Shown piece after piece: positions 36,850-44,358 of a stretch of DNA of 64,000 nucleotides. This stretch comes from Rubripirellula reticaptiva. GTDB lineage: Bacteria; Planctomycetota; Planctomycetia; Pirellulales; Pirellulaceae. Position 1 is the stretch's first letter; the number at the start of each line of letters is the position of its first letter. Location of the stretch: positions 1,302,001-1,366,000 of the forward strand of contig NZ_SJPX01000001.1 of the NCBI RefSeq assembly GCF_007860175.1. Direction: 5' to 3'. The notes beneath the pieces are model-generated. The model saw only the letters and a list, made by a program, of their open reading frames with translations. It was not told where the DNA came from and searched no databases. The position numbers and the translations under genes were made by a program.

Positions 36850-38991
36850 ATGACAACGATGAACTCTGTGTCCGACGCGGTCGGAAACACGTGCGGAAAC
36901 TGCAAACACAGAAACGGCAACGGCGAATTGTTTTGCGCCGGATGTGGCCAAACTTTGGTCGAACCCTGTGCGACGTGCAGTAAGCAGGTCTCGCTGACGC
37001 AAAAGTTCTGTGGTTCGTGCGGTACCGATCTAGCTGCGCTGTTGAATCAACGCATCGCCAAGCACGGCGAATCGATGGCCGAGGCCGTGCAAGCAGCCAA
37101 GGCGTTTGACTTTGATCGTTCGATTTCGCTATTGGGACGTGTTGCCGAACTCAACGATTATCGGTTCGCCAAAGAAGCCAGCGACGCTCGCAAAGCCATT
37201 GAGAAGATCGAGCAGCTGAAGTTAAAAACCAACAACCAATTCGATCAGCACACTCGACAAGCCGCCGCAGCGTTCGACCGAGGCGACCATGCAATGGTTG
37301 TGAAAATGCTTGGCGAAGTCCCACCGCAACTGCTAAGCCCCGACGATCAAAAATTTCTCTCCCGCAGCAAAAACCACCTCGGGCAAATCGCCGACATCGA
37401 TGCAGAACTTCGGCAAGCGGTCTCGGCAAAACAATGGGTCGTGGCGGGTGGCCTTCTCGACCAACTCAATGAATTGGCCCCCAGCCATCCGACCTATACG
37501 AAGCTAGCCGGGGACTTGTCACAAAAGCTGCTTGCCAACGCAAACGCACAGCTCGCCAAATCCAAATACACGGCCGCCCTGCAATGCGTCAGCGCCATCC
37601 CAGCGATATGTCAGAACGAAGAATCCGAGCGACTTCGCGGACGAATTGACAACGTGCATTGGCTGGCGGACCAGTTCCCCAATGAACCCTACGCACTTCC
37701 TTTGCTGGGTCGACTGTGTGTTCGATTTAACCAGGAATCGCCCGACGACGAAACGGCGAAGGTGACGTTGAAACGGTTATCCGAGGCTGTTCGCTCACGC
37801 GCATCGGAACCACGACTGGCCTATGCCGATTGGGATGGTGGTCGCCGAAGTTGGATGGGCGGGCAGGCGGGAATTTTGGCGTATCCCCAATCGCTTTCGT
37901 TCGGCGATACATCGTTTGATCGAAACGCGTTGGCAAGACATAGCGTCGCGTTCGGCCTGGCTCTGCAGGGACTTGGGATCGCTCGTGTCGAGGGCGACTT
38001 TTCGCCGCCTAAAAAAGGTCTGATGTCGGCGATTCGTAGTCGGAAGAAAATCAAGTCTTGCTGGGGAATCGACGTTGGATCAAGCGGCATCCGCGGTGCT
38101 CACTTGGAATTGACCCCCGAGGGTGCCGTACAAGTCGTTGCAATTTACACCGCCGAATTTCTTGAGCCGGCATGCCGCGTCGGTAGCCAAACGAAGTCTT
38201 CCGTCATTCGCGATGCGATCTTAACGATGGCCGACGAAATCGTTCCTGGTGAGACACCAATATGGATCAGTATGCCGACGACCGAAACGGTCAATCGCTT
38301 TGTGCGGTTGCCGCCGGTCGATAAGAAACAAGCGAACAAGTTGCTCGACGTCGAGATCAACCAACGGATCCCACTTCCCCTAGATGAACTTGGAATCGTT
38401 CGCTGGATGGCTGACGAGGTGGTGGAAGAAACCAAGGGACGACCGGCCTTCGTGTCGGCTGCTCGCCAAACCGCGATCGAAAGTCGCATCGATCTGTTCC
38501 AAAGTGCTGGTCTGACAGTTTCCGGATTGCAATCGGCAGCGATAGCATTAGTAAATTTTTCGGTGTACGAGTTTGCGACGCATTGGAAAGTGGATCCCGA
38601 ATCCGAGACAACTGAATCGGAGCACAGCGAAGCATTCGCCATCGTCGACAGTGGTGCCGAGACACTAACCGTTGCGTTGATCGCCCGAGACGAGTTTTGG
38701 TTCTCGTCGATCGAAAATGCCGGCGAGAACTTTACCTCGTTGCTGGCTCGATCGATCAAACGAACCAACCGCGATGCCGAACAACTCAAACGCGATCCGG
38801 CAAAAATCGAATCACCATCATCGGCTTGGACTCCGCTTGAGAACCGCATGGGCGAAATCCGCGCGAGGCTCGAGCAAACCATGACCGAAGCCAACAAGTT
38901 CATGAGCGAACTCGACGTGATTGGGGTCTGGTGCGTCGGAGGTTCGGCGTTCACGTTCGGTTGGATCCGTCGCGTTCTGTTGAAAGAGTGA
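36850..38991 (+). CDS. Zinc-ribbon / helical repeat / PilM-like fusion protein
   Basis: 713 residues. The start ATG is preceded by GAGGA; an upstream frame exists but lies inside the previous gene. Order: two zinc ribbons with four CxxC pairs (C15/18, C29/32, C40/43, C54/57); a helical TPR-like part (about 65-330); then a short segment AFGLALQGLG (about 365-375) that looks like the last helix of PilM; then a PilM/actin-like ATPase domain from about 403 (CWGIDVGSSGIRGAHLE, VNRFVRLPPVD, LLDVEINQRIPLPLDELGIV, AIVDSGAETLTVALIA) ending VWCVGGSAFTFGWIRR. PilM is the cytoplasmic scaffold of type IV pili. Here no PilN/O/P genes follow. The order of segments suggests circular permutation. Confidence 0.75.
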   Translation: MTTMNSVSDAVGNTCGNCKHRNGNGELFCAGCGQTLVEPCATCSKQVSLTQKFCGSCGTDLAALLNQRIAKHGESMAEAVQAAKAFDFDRSISLLGRVAELNDYRFAKEASDARKAIEKIEQLKLKTNNQFDQHTRQAAAAFDRGDHAMVVKMLGEVPPQLLSPDDQKFLSRSKNHLGQIADIDAELRQAVSAKQWVVAGGLLDQLNELAPSHPTYTKLAGDLSQKLLANANAQLAKSKYTAALQCVSAIPAICQNEESERLRGRIDNVHWLADQFPNEPYALPLLGRLCVRFNQESPDDETAKVTLKRLSEAVRSRASEPRLAYADWDGGRRSWMGGQAGILAYPQSLSFGDTSFDRNALARHSVAFGLALQGLGIARVEGDFSPPKKGLMSAIRSRKKIKSCWGIDVGSSGIRGAHLELTPEGAVQVVAIYTAEFLEPACRVGSQTKSSVIRDAILTMADEIVPGETPIWISMPTTETVNRFVRLPPVDKKQANKLLDVEINQRIPLPLDELGIVRWMADEVVEETKGRPAFVSAARQTAIESRIDLFQSAGLTVSGLQSAAIALVNFSVYEFATHWKVDPESETTESEHSEAFAIVDSGAETLTVALIARDEFWFSSIENAGENFTSLLARSIKRTNRDAEQLKRDPAKIESPSSAWTPLENRMGEIRARLEQTMTEANKFMSELDVIGVWCVGGSAFTFGWIRRVLLKE

Positions 38992-39043
38992 TGAGAACGT
39001 TCGAGACACTTACGGCCAGCCCACTGTTCTTGCGAAGAATCCA

Positions 39044-41236
39044 TTGAAAACGTCTTTCACCGCCGCCCGACCCGAATCCGCTGCAACGGTCGCATTGGCT
39101 CGGTTCCGCATCCATACGATTTTGAAAATGATCGCATGTTGCGCAACGATTTTTGTCGTCGGATGTGGCCCCAGCAAAGAGGATTTGATCGCCAAAGCGA
39201 TGAGGCGCAAACGGGCAAGTTCCGATGACGTTGACCCGACTCCGGTGCAAGTAGCTACTCCGGTCGCAGCAAGCACCCCTGCACCGCAACCCGCCCCCAT
39301 CAGCGAGTCAAAGACCGCAGCGGTCGAAACGGCCGTTCCGAAACAAACGTCCAAGGCGATCGCCGGCGTCGAACAGAAACCATTGACGCCCATTGACCAG
39401 CGCAAACCAACCGAGCCATTGTCGGCAACCGATCGTCGCAGGATGGCTGTCGACAACCTCAAAAAAATCCACGAAGCAATGGCGGCCTACGTGGCCGATC
39501 ACGGTGAGTTCCCGTACTACACGATGGAATCTTCGGGTGGAATTTCGACATTTTCGTGGCGAGTTGCCCTCCTTCCCTACCTGGGCTACCAAGAACTGTA
39601 CGACAAATTCAACCACGAACGACCTTGGGACTACCCCGAGAACAAAGAACTGTTGACGTTCATTCCGCCAGAATACGTTTCACCAGAACGTTTCGACACG
39701 AATACGAATTTCTTAGCCCCGCTGGCCAACTTCCTGATTTTTCACGATTTCACCGAGCGTGATGAAGAAAGCAACGAACAGAAAGTTACCAAGGTGGACA
39801 GGATCACCGATGGCTTAGACAACACGATCCTGTTGTTGGAAGTCGACGACGATTTCTCGGTGCCGTGGACCAAACCTGAGGACTATCGTCTGTTCGGTGG
39901 CGAGGGCGGTCAAAGGGCAATCACTCGCGGATTCGGTCATCTACGCGGTGACGGCGCGCTGGCGATCTGGGGCAACGGTTGGCCGTTCTCTTTGAGTGAC
40001 GACCTGCCATTCCAACAGCTCTATCCCGCGTTCACCTATGCCGGGAACGAACGCCAACCGGCGGCGGTCATTCACCGCGAAGTTTCGTTCGACAGCGTGG
40101 TCGACCGCAGCGAAACAGTGACCTCGTCGATCATTGCGGACACGTCCGGGTCACCAACCCAAACGATGAGCCTTGATTCGATTCCCATCGTTCGGCGAGA
40201 AGTCCCCAACTCGATCGAATTGGCCAACGCCGAAGAACAATTTCAATCGATCTTTGGTGACCGTATCCGTGCGGCGAGAGATCGAATGGCAAAAGACAAA
40301 TTGGCGGTGGACATTTTGAAAGCTTCGGCAACGATGCAGGCCGATCTGGCCGGCACCTATGTGATGCAAACGGCGGCGATGAAGCTTGGCCAATTGGCGG
40401 GATCGGTCGACACGTTGTTGTCGGCGGTCGATGCACGTGTCGCCACGTTTGAAGTCGACGCTTATAAGACCAACACGGACGCTCTTTTGAGTCTCGCCAA
40501 GTCATCGTCACAAATGGATTCGGCATCCGTCAATGGAACCACGTTTTTACAACGGGCGGTCTACGTTGTTTGGCACGCGGTTGAGAACGACGACTACGAC
40601 ACCGCCAGAATCTTGGTACGTAGCGCGGATCGGATGATCGAGGTTTCGCGAAGCAACCGGTTGCCGAAAATGCTGGGGCGATTGGGTGTTGTGCTGGCCG
40701 AGGCCGAACGCCAGTATGCGAACGCCAAAGATCAATTGGCCGCCTATCGCGTCAATCCCGATGATGGCGAGGCGGCGGCGACGTTTGGGCGATACCTGTG
40801 CTTCATCAAGGGCGACTGGGATCGTGGATTGCCGCTACTGGTTGGTGGCGGCCCCGAACCACTTCGCCGTGCCTCAAGGATCGACTTGAAGGGATCTGAA
40901 ACGAATGAAGACGAAGTTGCCATCGCCGACTCGTGGTGGGAATTGGCATCGCAAGCCAGGCCGGGAGTCTATCGACAGGGTGCCCTCGATCGTGCCGCCC
41001 ATTGGTACCGAAACGTGTTCGAAAAGATGCCCGACTCACTGGACAAGATTCACGTGAAGGCGAGACTCGGTGATCTCGAAAAAGTCGACCTTTCCAGCCC
41101 GCTTGCGATAACGGCCCAACTGGCGAAGCAAAGCGGCGTCGATCTAAGTATCAAGTTGTCCGATGTTGCATTCTTCGGTCGCAAGGGGGGCCTATTGACG
41201 GCCAGCAATACCGAAATAGAGGACGTCAACAACTAA
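39044..41236 (+). CDS. DUF1559-type lipoprotein with helical C-terminal half
   Basis: 730 residues from a TTG with GAAGAA upstream. No prepilin leader; instead a lipoprotein signal MIACCATIFVVGC (lipobox VVGC). A Pro/Ala-rich linker leads to a DUF1559-like head (about 135-340): MAVDNLKKIHEAMAAYVADH, GEFPYYTMESSGG, FSWRVALLPYLGYQELYDKF and ERPWDYPENKELL match the family, but the H-X9-DG motif is not conserved (HLRGDGALAIWGNG). The rest (about 390-730) is helical, TPR-like. Last gene of the DUF1573-PilM-like set, convergent with the PQQ-like gene. Possibly an outer-membrane partner of the pseudopilin-like proteins; that is inference. Confidence 0.78.
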   Translation: MKTSFTAARPESAATVALARFRIHTILKMIACCATIFVVGCGPSKEDLIAKAMRRKRASSDDVDPTPVQVATPVAASTPAPQPAPISESKTAAVETAVPKQTSKAIAGVEQKPLTPIDQRKPTEPLSATDRRRMAVDNLKKIHEAMAAYVADHGEFPYYTMESSGGISTFSWRVALLPYLGYQELYDKFNHERPWDYPENKELLTFIPPEYVSPERFDTNTNFLAPLANFLIFHDFTERDEESNEQKVTKVDRITDGLDNTILLLEVDDDFSVPWTKPEDYRLFGGEGGQRAITRGFGHLRGDGALAIWGNGWPFSLSDDLPFQQLYPAFTYAGNERQPAAVIHREVSFDSVVDRSETVTSSIIADTSGSPTQTMSLDSIPIVRREVPNSIELANAEEQFQSIFGDRIRAARDRMAKDKLAVDILKASATMQADLAGTYVMQTAAMKLGQLAGSVDTLLSAVDARVATFEVDAYKTNTDALLSLAKSSSQMDSASVNGTTFLQRAVYVVWHAVENDDYDTARILVRSADRMIEVSRSNRLPKMLGRLGVVLAEAERQYANAKDQLAAYRVNPDDGEAAATFGRYLCFIKGDWDRGLPLLVGGGPEPLRRASRIDLKGSETNEDEVAIADSWWELASQARPGVYRQGALDRAAHWYRNVFEKMPDSLDKIHVKARLGDLEKVDLSSPLAITAQLAKQSGVDLSIKLSDVAFFGRKGGLLTASNTEIEDVNN

Positions 41237-41281
41237 GCGAGCGTCCGTACCAGATGCCAAAAGCTTCGTATAGGACGGCGA

Positions 41282-42691
41282 TCAGTTTCTCAAATCAAAA
41301 CAAGTCAGCCGTTCACCATCGCGAACAAATAGGTGATTTCCAGCCAGCGCGGGTGGAGCAAAACAAGGCTCTGTCATGATCGGCGCGGCAGTAAAAGCGA
41401 GCACATTGGCCTCGGTTGCTGTTGGGATGACAGACGCGAGATGACCTCGCTCGCCAACCAAAACCAATGATCCGTTGACGACCAGACCCTGGCCTCGACG
41501 AAGTAGCGAGTGATATTTCCAGTTTAGCTTTCCTGTCGCAAGGTCCACGCTGCGTAGTTCCGCGCCACCCTGCCCGGCAGAAGTAAATGCGATTACATCC
41601 GATCCGACCGGCATCAACGTATTGTACTGGCAATCGATGACACGCCGATCTCGCCACAGTTCGTGTTGCGTTCGATCAGGGTTGATTTGCAAACAAACTG
41701 CCCCTGGCCCTGGGCCTGTTACGATCAACACTTTATTATCCGACACCAACGGTGTCACAGCGTTGAACGACATCGGGGCGCGCGAATGATGAGAAACCGA
41801 CCAATCGGCCAAGCCCGTTTCCGGGTCAAGTGACGTTAGACCCAAATGGGTCATCACGAACACGAACGATTGATCGTGGATGGTCGCAGCGACGGGTGCG
41901 CAATAGCCTGCGGGCGCGTCGCCGGATTGCCAAATGTCGGCTCCATCATTGCGGTCCATCGCCAGAATGCCCACGCCGTGATCTTCCGCTCCAACATCGA
42001 AAATGACGCGGTCGCCGATCACCATTGGCGATGCACCGACGGGAAAGATTCCGTCTTTCACTTCGTATTCCTCGTGCAGATCGCGCGACCAAATGATTGC
42101 ACCAGAGTCAAGCGACAAGCAAAAAAATTGACCCTGTCCGCCAACCGCGAAGACTCGGTCGCCATCAATCACCGGTGTGCTATACGGGCCATCACTGTAT
42201 TCGATGTCGCAAACGAACGTGGTCGGATACAGGTATTGCCATATCGTTTCACCACTTTCTGTGTCGACGCACTGGACGATCTCATCGTCGTCGATACGGT
42301 GATTGAACACCAACCGATTTCCGGCAACGACGGGCGATCCATAGCCCGTACCGATACTTAGGCTCCAGCGTTGTTTCGGGCCGCCCGGTCCCCAAGCCAG
42401 ATTTACCGCCTGAGTTGCCGCGACTGAGTTTCGGCTGGGCCCGTACAACTGAGGCCAATCGTTGGAGGCAACGATCGACGACTGGGCACGGGGTGACGAT
42501 TTTTTTTGAATTGCCGTCTGATACTGGCGAATGGTTTTCTGGTCTGCCACATCCGCCGATGTCGGTTCGGACAGGGGAAGCTCAAGCGGATCGGGCTGGG
42601 GTGGTCGGGCACACCCAACGTGAACCAGTAACATGATCAAAAACATAGCACCGCAAGCGTACCGGCGGTGTCGTTGGCGATGATGCAACAT
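41282..42691 (-). CDS. PQQ-type beta-propeller lipoprotein
   Basis: 469 residues. Lipoprotein signal MFLIMLLVHVGC (lipobox HVGC), then a propeller with PQQ-like repeats: DWPQLYGPSRNSV, LVFNHRIDDDEIVQCVDTES, GQFFCLSLDSGAIIWSRDL, GVGILAMDRNDGADIW, LTSLDPETGLADWSVS and AELRSVDLATGKLNWKY, the W-x-x-A/G patterns recurring about every 45 residues. BamB-like fold; there are no PQQ-binding catalytic residues visible, so a structural or electron-transfer role is open. Probably anchored in the outer membrane or inner face. Divergent from ruvX with a 10-bp inverted repeat between them. DWPQLYGPSRN is a frequent planctomycete motif. Confidence 0.85.
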   Translation of the reverse strand: MLHHRQRHRRYACGAMFLIMLLVHVGCARPPQPDPLELPLSEPTSADVADQKTIRQYQTAIQKKSSPRAQSSIVASNDWPQLYGPSRNSVAATQAVNLAWGPGGPKQRWSLSIGTGYGSPVVAGNRLVFNHRIDDDEIVQCVDTESGETIWQYLYPTTFVCDIEYSDGPYSTPVIDGDRVFAVGGQGQFFCLSLDSGAIIWSRDLHEEYEVKDGIFPVGASPMVIGDRVIFDVGAEDHGVGILAMDRNDGADIWQSGDAPAGYCAPVAATIHDQSFVFVMTHLGLTSLDPETGLADWSVSHHSRAPMSFNAVTPLVSDNKVLIVTGPGPGAVCLQINPDRTQHELWRDRRVIDCQYNTLMPVGSDVIAFTSAGQGGAELRSVDLATGKLNWKYHSLLRRGQGLVVNGSLVLVGERGHLASVIPTATEANVLAFTAAPIMTEPCFAPPALAGNHLFVRDGERLTCFDLRN

Positions 42692-42715
42692 AAAATGGTA
42701 CAGTCAGTGCAGCAA

Positions 42716-42776
42716 ATCAGAGATGAATTTCGCGAAACATAATGTTTAACGACCGCCTGTGACATCTCTGATGCAC
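42716..42776. repeat. Perfect inverted repeat in divergent promoter region
   Basis: ATCAGAGATG at 42716-42725 and CATCTCTGAT at 42763-42772, spaced by 37 bases; GTGC at 42708-42711 and GCAC at 42773-42776 extend the pairing with a bulge. It lies between the PQQ-like gene (starts 42691, minus) and ruvX (starts 42809, plus). Candidate operator or mRNA hairpin. Confidence 0.45.
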
Positions 42777-42808
42777 TCGCGCCGCCAAAACTTCATAGAA
42801 ATGACACC

Positions 42809-43348
42809 ATGGATTCTTATCCCGATCCGACGCCCGATGCAGTTTCCAATTCGGAATTCCCTTGTACCGGCCGGGTTGCCTCCGTCGACTACGGGACGGT
42901 TCGCATCGGGATCGCGATTTGCGATCCAGATCGGATTCTGGCAAGCCCGCTGGAGGTTTGCTCCGCGGCGAATTGGGAAGACAAAGGCGACTACTTTCGC
43001 AATCTTGCCAAGGACGAACGCATCGTTGCTTACGTCGTGGGCTTGCCGATCCACTGTGACGGTGGCGAAAGCGACAAGAGTCGCGAAGCACGCAAGTTTG
43101 CAAAGTGGCTGTTCGACGAGACGGACTTGCCCGTTCGGCTGTTTGATGAGCGGTTCACGACGTCCGCGGCGAATTCACGCATGGCCGGCGCGGGCTACAC
43201 CCGTGCGAAGAAGAAGAAACGAGTCGACGCGATCGCCGCGCTCGTGTTGTTGGAATCGTTCTTGGAAGCCTGTCGTTATCACGACGAAGTCGCTGGCGAG
43301 TCGGTGAACGCACCTGCGACCGGTGGCGAAAAACTGGATGATCAGTGA
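42809..43348 (+). CDS. ruvX: Putative pre-16S rRNA nuclease / Holliday junction resolvase YqgF
   Basis: 179 residues of the YqgF/RuvX RNase H-like family. The start is followed by an unstructured Pro/Ser-rich tail; then VASVDYGTVRIGIAICD (metal-binding Asp), IVAYVVGLPIHCDGGESDKS, LFDERFTTSAANSRMA (conserved Glu) and KKKRVDAIAALVLLESFL, where VDAIAA carries the last Asp. All three RNase-H acidic positions appear intact. It trims 16S rRNA ends in E. coli. Other ATGs in the same frame do not exist upstream in the divergent region; the chosen ATG is the only practical one. Convergent with the 68-residue gene. Confidence 0.92.
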   Translation: MDSYPDPTPDAVSNSEFPCTGRVASVDYGTVRIGIAICDPDRILASPLEVCSAANWEDKGDYFRNLAKDERIVAYVVGLPIHCDGGESDKSREARKFAKWLFDETDLPVRLFDERFTTSAANSRMAGAGYTRAKKKKRVDAIAALVLLESFLEACRYHDEVAGESVNAPATGGEKLDDQ

Positions 43349-43386
43349 ATGCTACCAGCGAAAACGACTGACGGCCTCGGCCGCGA

Positions 43387-43593
43387 TTAGGCGGCTTCGC
43401 AGCAAGTCAGTTTTTCCAGCAACGCGGTAAACCGATCGTCGGCTTCGCGGCGGCGGGCGACTCGTTCTTGAACGCTCCAACCCGCTCGGATTCGATTCAC
43501 ACGTCGAGAGATTTCAGCATCGGAAGGAAGCGTCTCAATTTGGGCGCCAGTGGTGATTTCCGAGACAGTAGGTTCGCAAGTGACGGTCAACAT
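43387..43593 (-). CDS. Small hypothetical protein
   Basis: 68 residues starting MLTVTCEPTVSEITTGAQIE. The ATG is preceded by AGGAGG with nine bases spacing, among the best ribosome sites in the window, which supports a real gene. The C-terminal half is helical and Arg/Glu-rich with a Cys pair near the end (LEKLTCCEAA). No family recognised. Ends 39 bases from the ruvX stop, tail to tail. Confidence 0.65.
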   Translation of the reverse strand: MLTVTCEPTVSEITTGAQIETLPSDAEISRRVNRIRAGWSVQERVARRREADDRFTALLEKLTCCEAA

Positions 43594-43783
43594 GATCCAG
43601 ATCCTCCTGAAAAGTCATTCGTCCAGATGATTGGACGTTTTGCCTGACGCGTGTCGGCTTCTTGATCGGGTTGCAATGCAATGATCGTGCCAATCAGTAG
43701 AAGTGACCGCGAAGGAATGATCGATGTTCGCGTTAAAGTCATCCTTTTCCGCGTTTTACGACCTCATTTTTCTTTCCGCCGGT

Positions 43784-44194
43784 CTAGCTAGCATTTGCAC
43801 GGTGGGCGGTCGAACGCCAAACTGATTTTTCAAAGCTTTGCAATTCCTGCAATTCTTGTTCGGGCAATCGCATCGCTTGCAGACCGATTACAGGGCCGGC
43901 GGTGGCGAGCTCGCCGGTGATTGCCGATCGCAGCTCGATCCAAGTCGAAAGGCTGCATTTGCCTTGGATTTCGCAGTACTGGATTTGTCCTGCGGCGTCG
44001 TACAGCATCCCATAGATCTGTTGCTCGCCACGATCGCGGCACCACACAAACGAACCGTCGGGTTCAAAGTACAAAAGTGGAAGTGCTTCTAGCCGCGAGG
44101 CTGTCGCTTCGAAGCTGGTCGGAATCGGACCTCGATCATTGCCATACAGATAGATATGGAATGGACGGATAGCGTCGTTTTTAGAATTTGTCAT
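43784..44194 (-). CDS. Hypothetical protein
   Basis: 136 residues from the ATG at 44194 (an ATG 18 codons further upstream is also in frame). The first two thirds are beta-rich: RPFHIYLYGNDRGPIP, LPLLYFEPDGSFVWCRD, QQIYGMLYDAAGQIQYCEI, with a Trp and paired Cys; the remainder is a helix (LQAMRLPEQELQELQSFEKS). No export signal or catalytic motif. Divergent from gspD. No ribosome site decides between the starts. Function not recognised; composition argues for a real gene. Confidence 0.6.
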   Translation of the reverse strand: MTNSKNDAIRPFHIYLYGNDRGPIPTSFEATASRLEALPLLYFEPDGSFVWCRDRGEQQIYGMLYDAAGQIQYCEIQGKCSLSTWIELRSAITGELATAGPVIGLQAMRLPEQELQELQSFEKSVWRSTAHRANAS

Positions 44195-44358
44195 CGGTGC
44201 AATCGCTTGGTGTTGTCGACGTTGGCCAGTGGCGAGTTCGTGAAACAAGTGTTGACGTGTTCCGGCGAAGTTTCATAGCGTCACAGATGCTCCGCGTCCT
44301 CGCCGATGCAAACGCCCGCTCGCCCTTTTCCCGGCAGCATGATACCGGATGGTCCATC

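Noticed and set aside
38145-39044. Long minus-strand frame opposite the PilM-like gene
   Set aside because: Ser/Arg-rich shadow of a well-supported gene; no motif.
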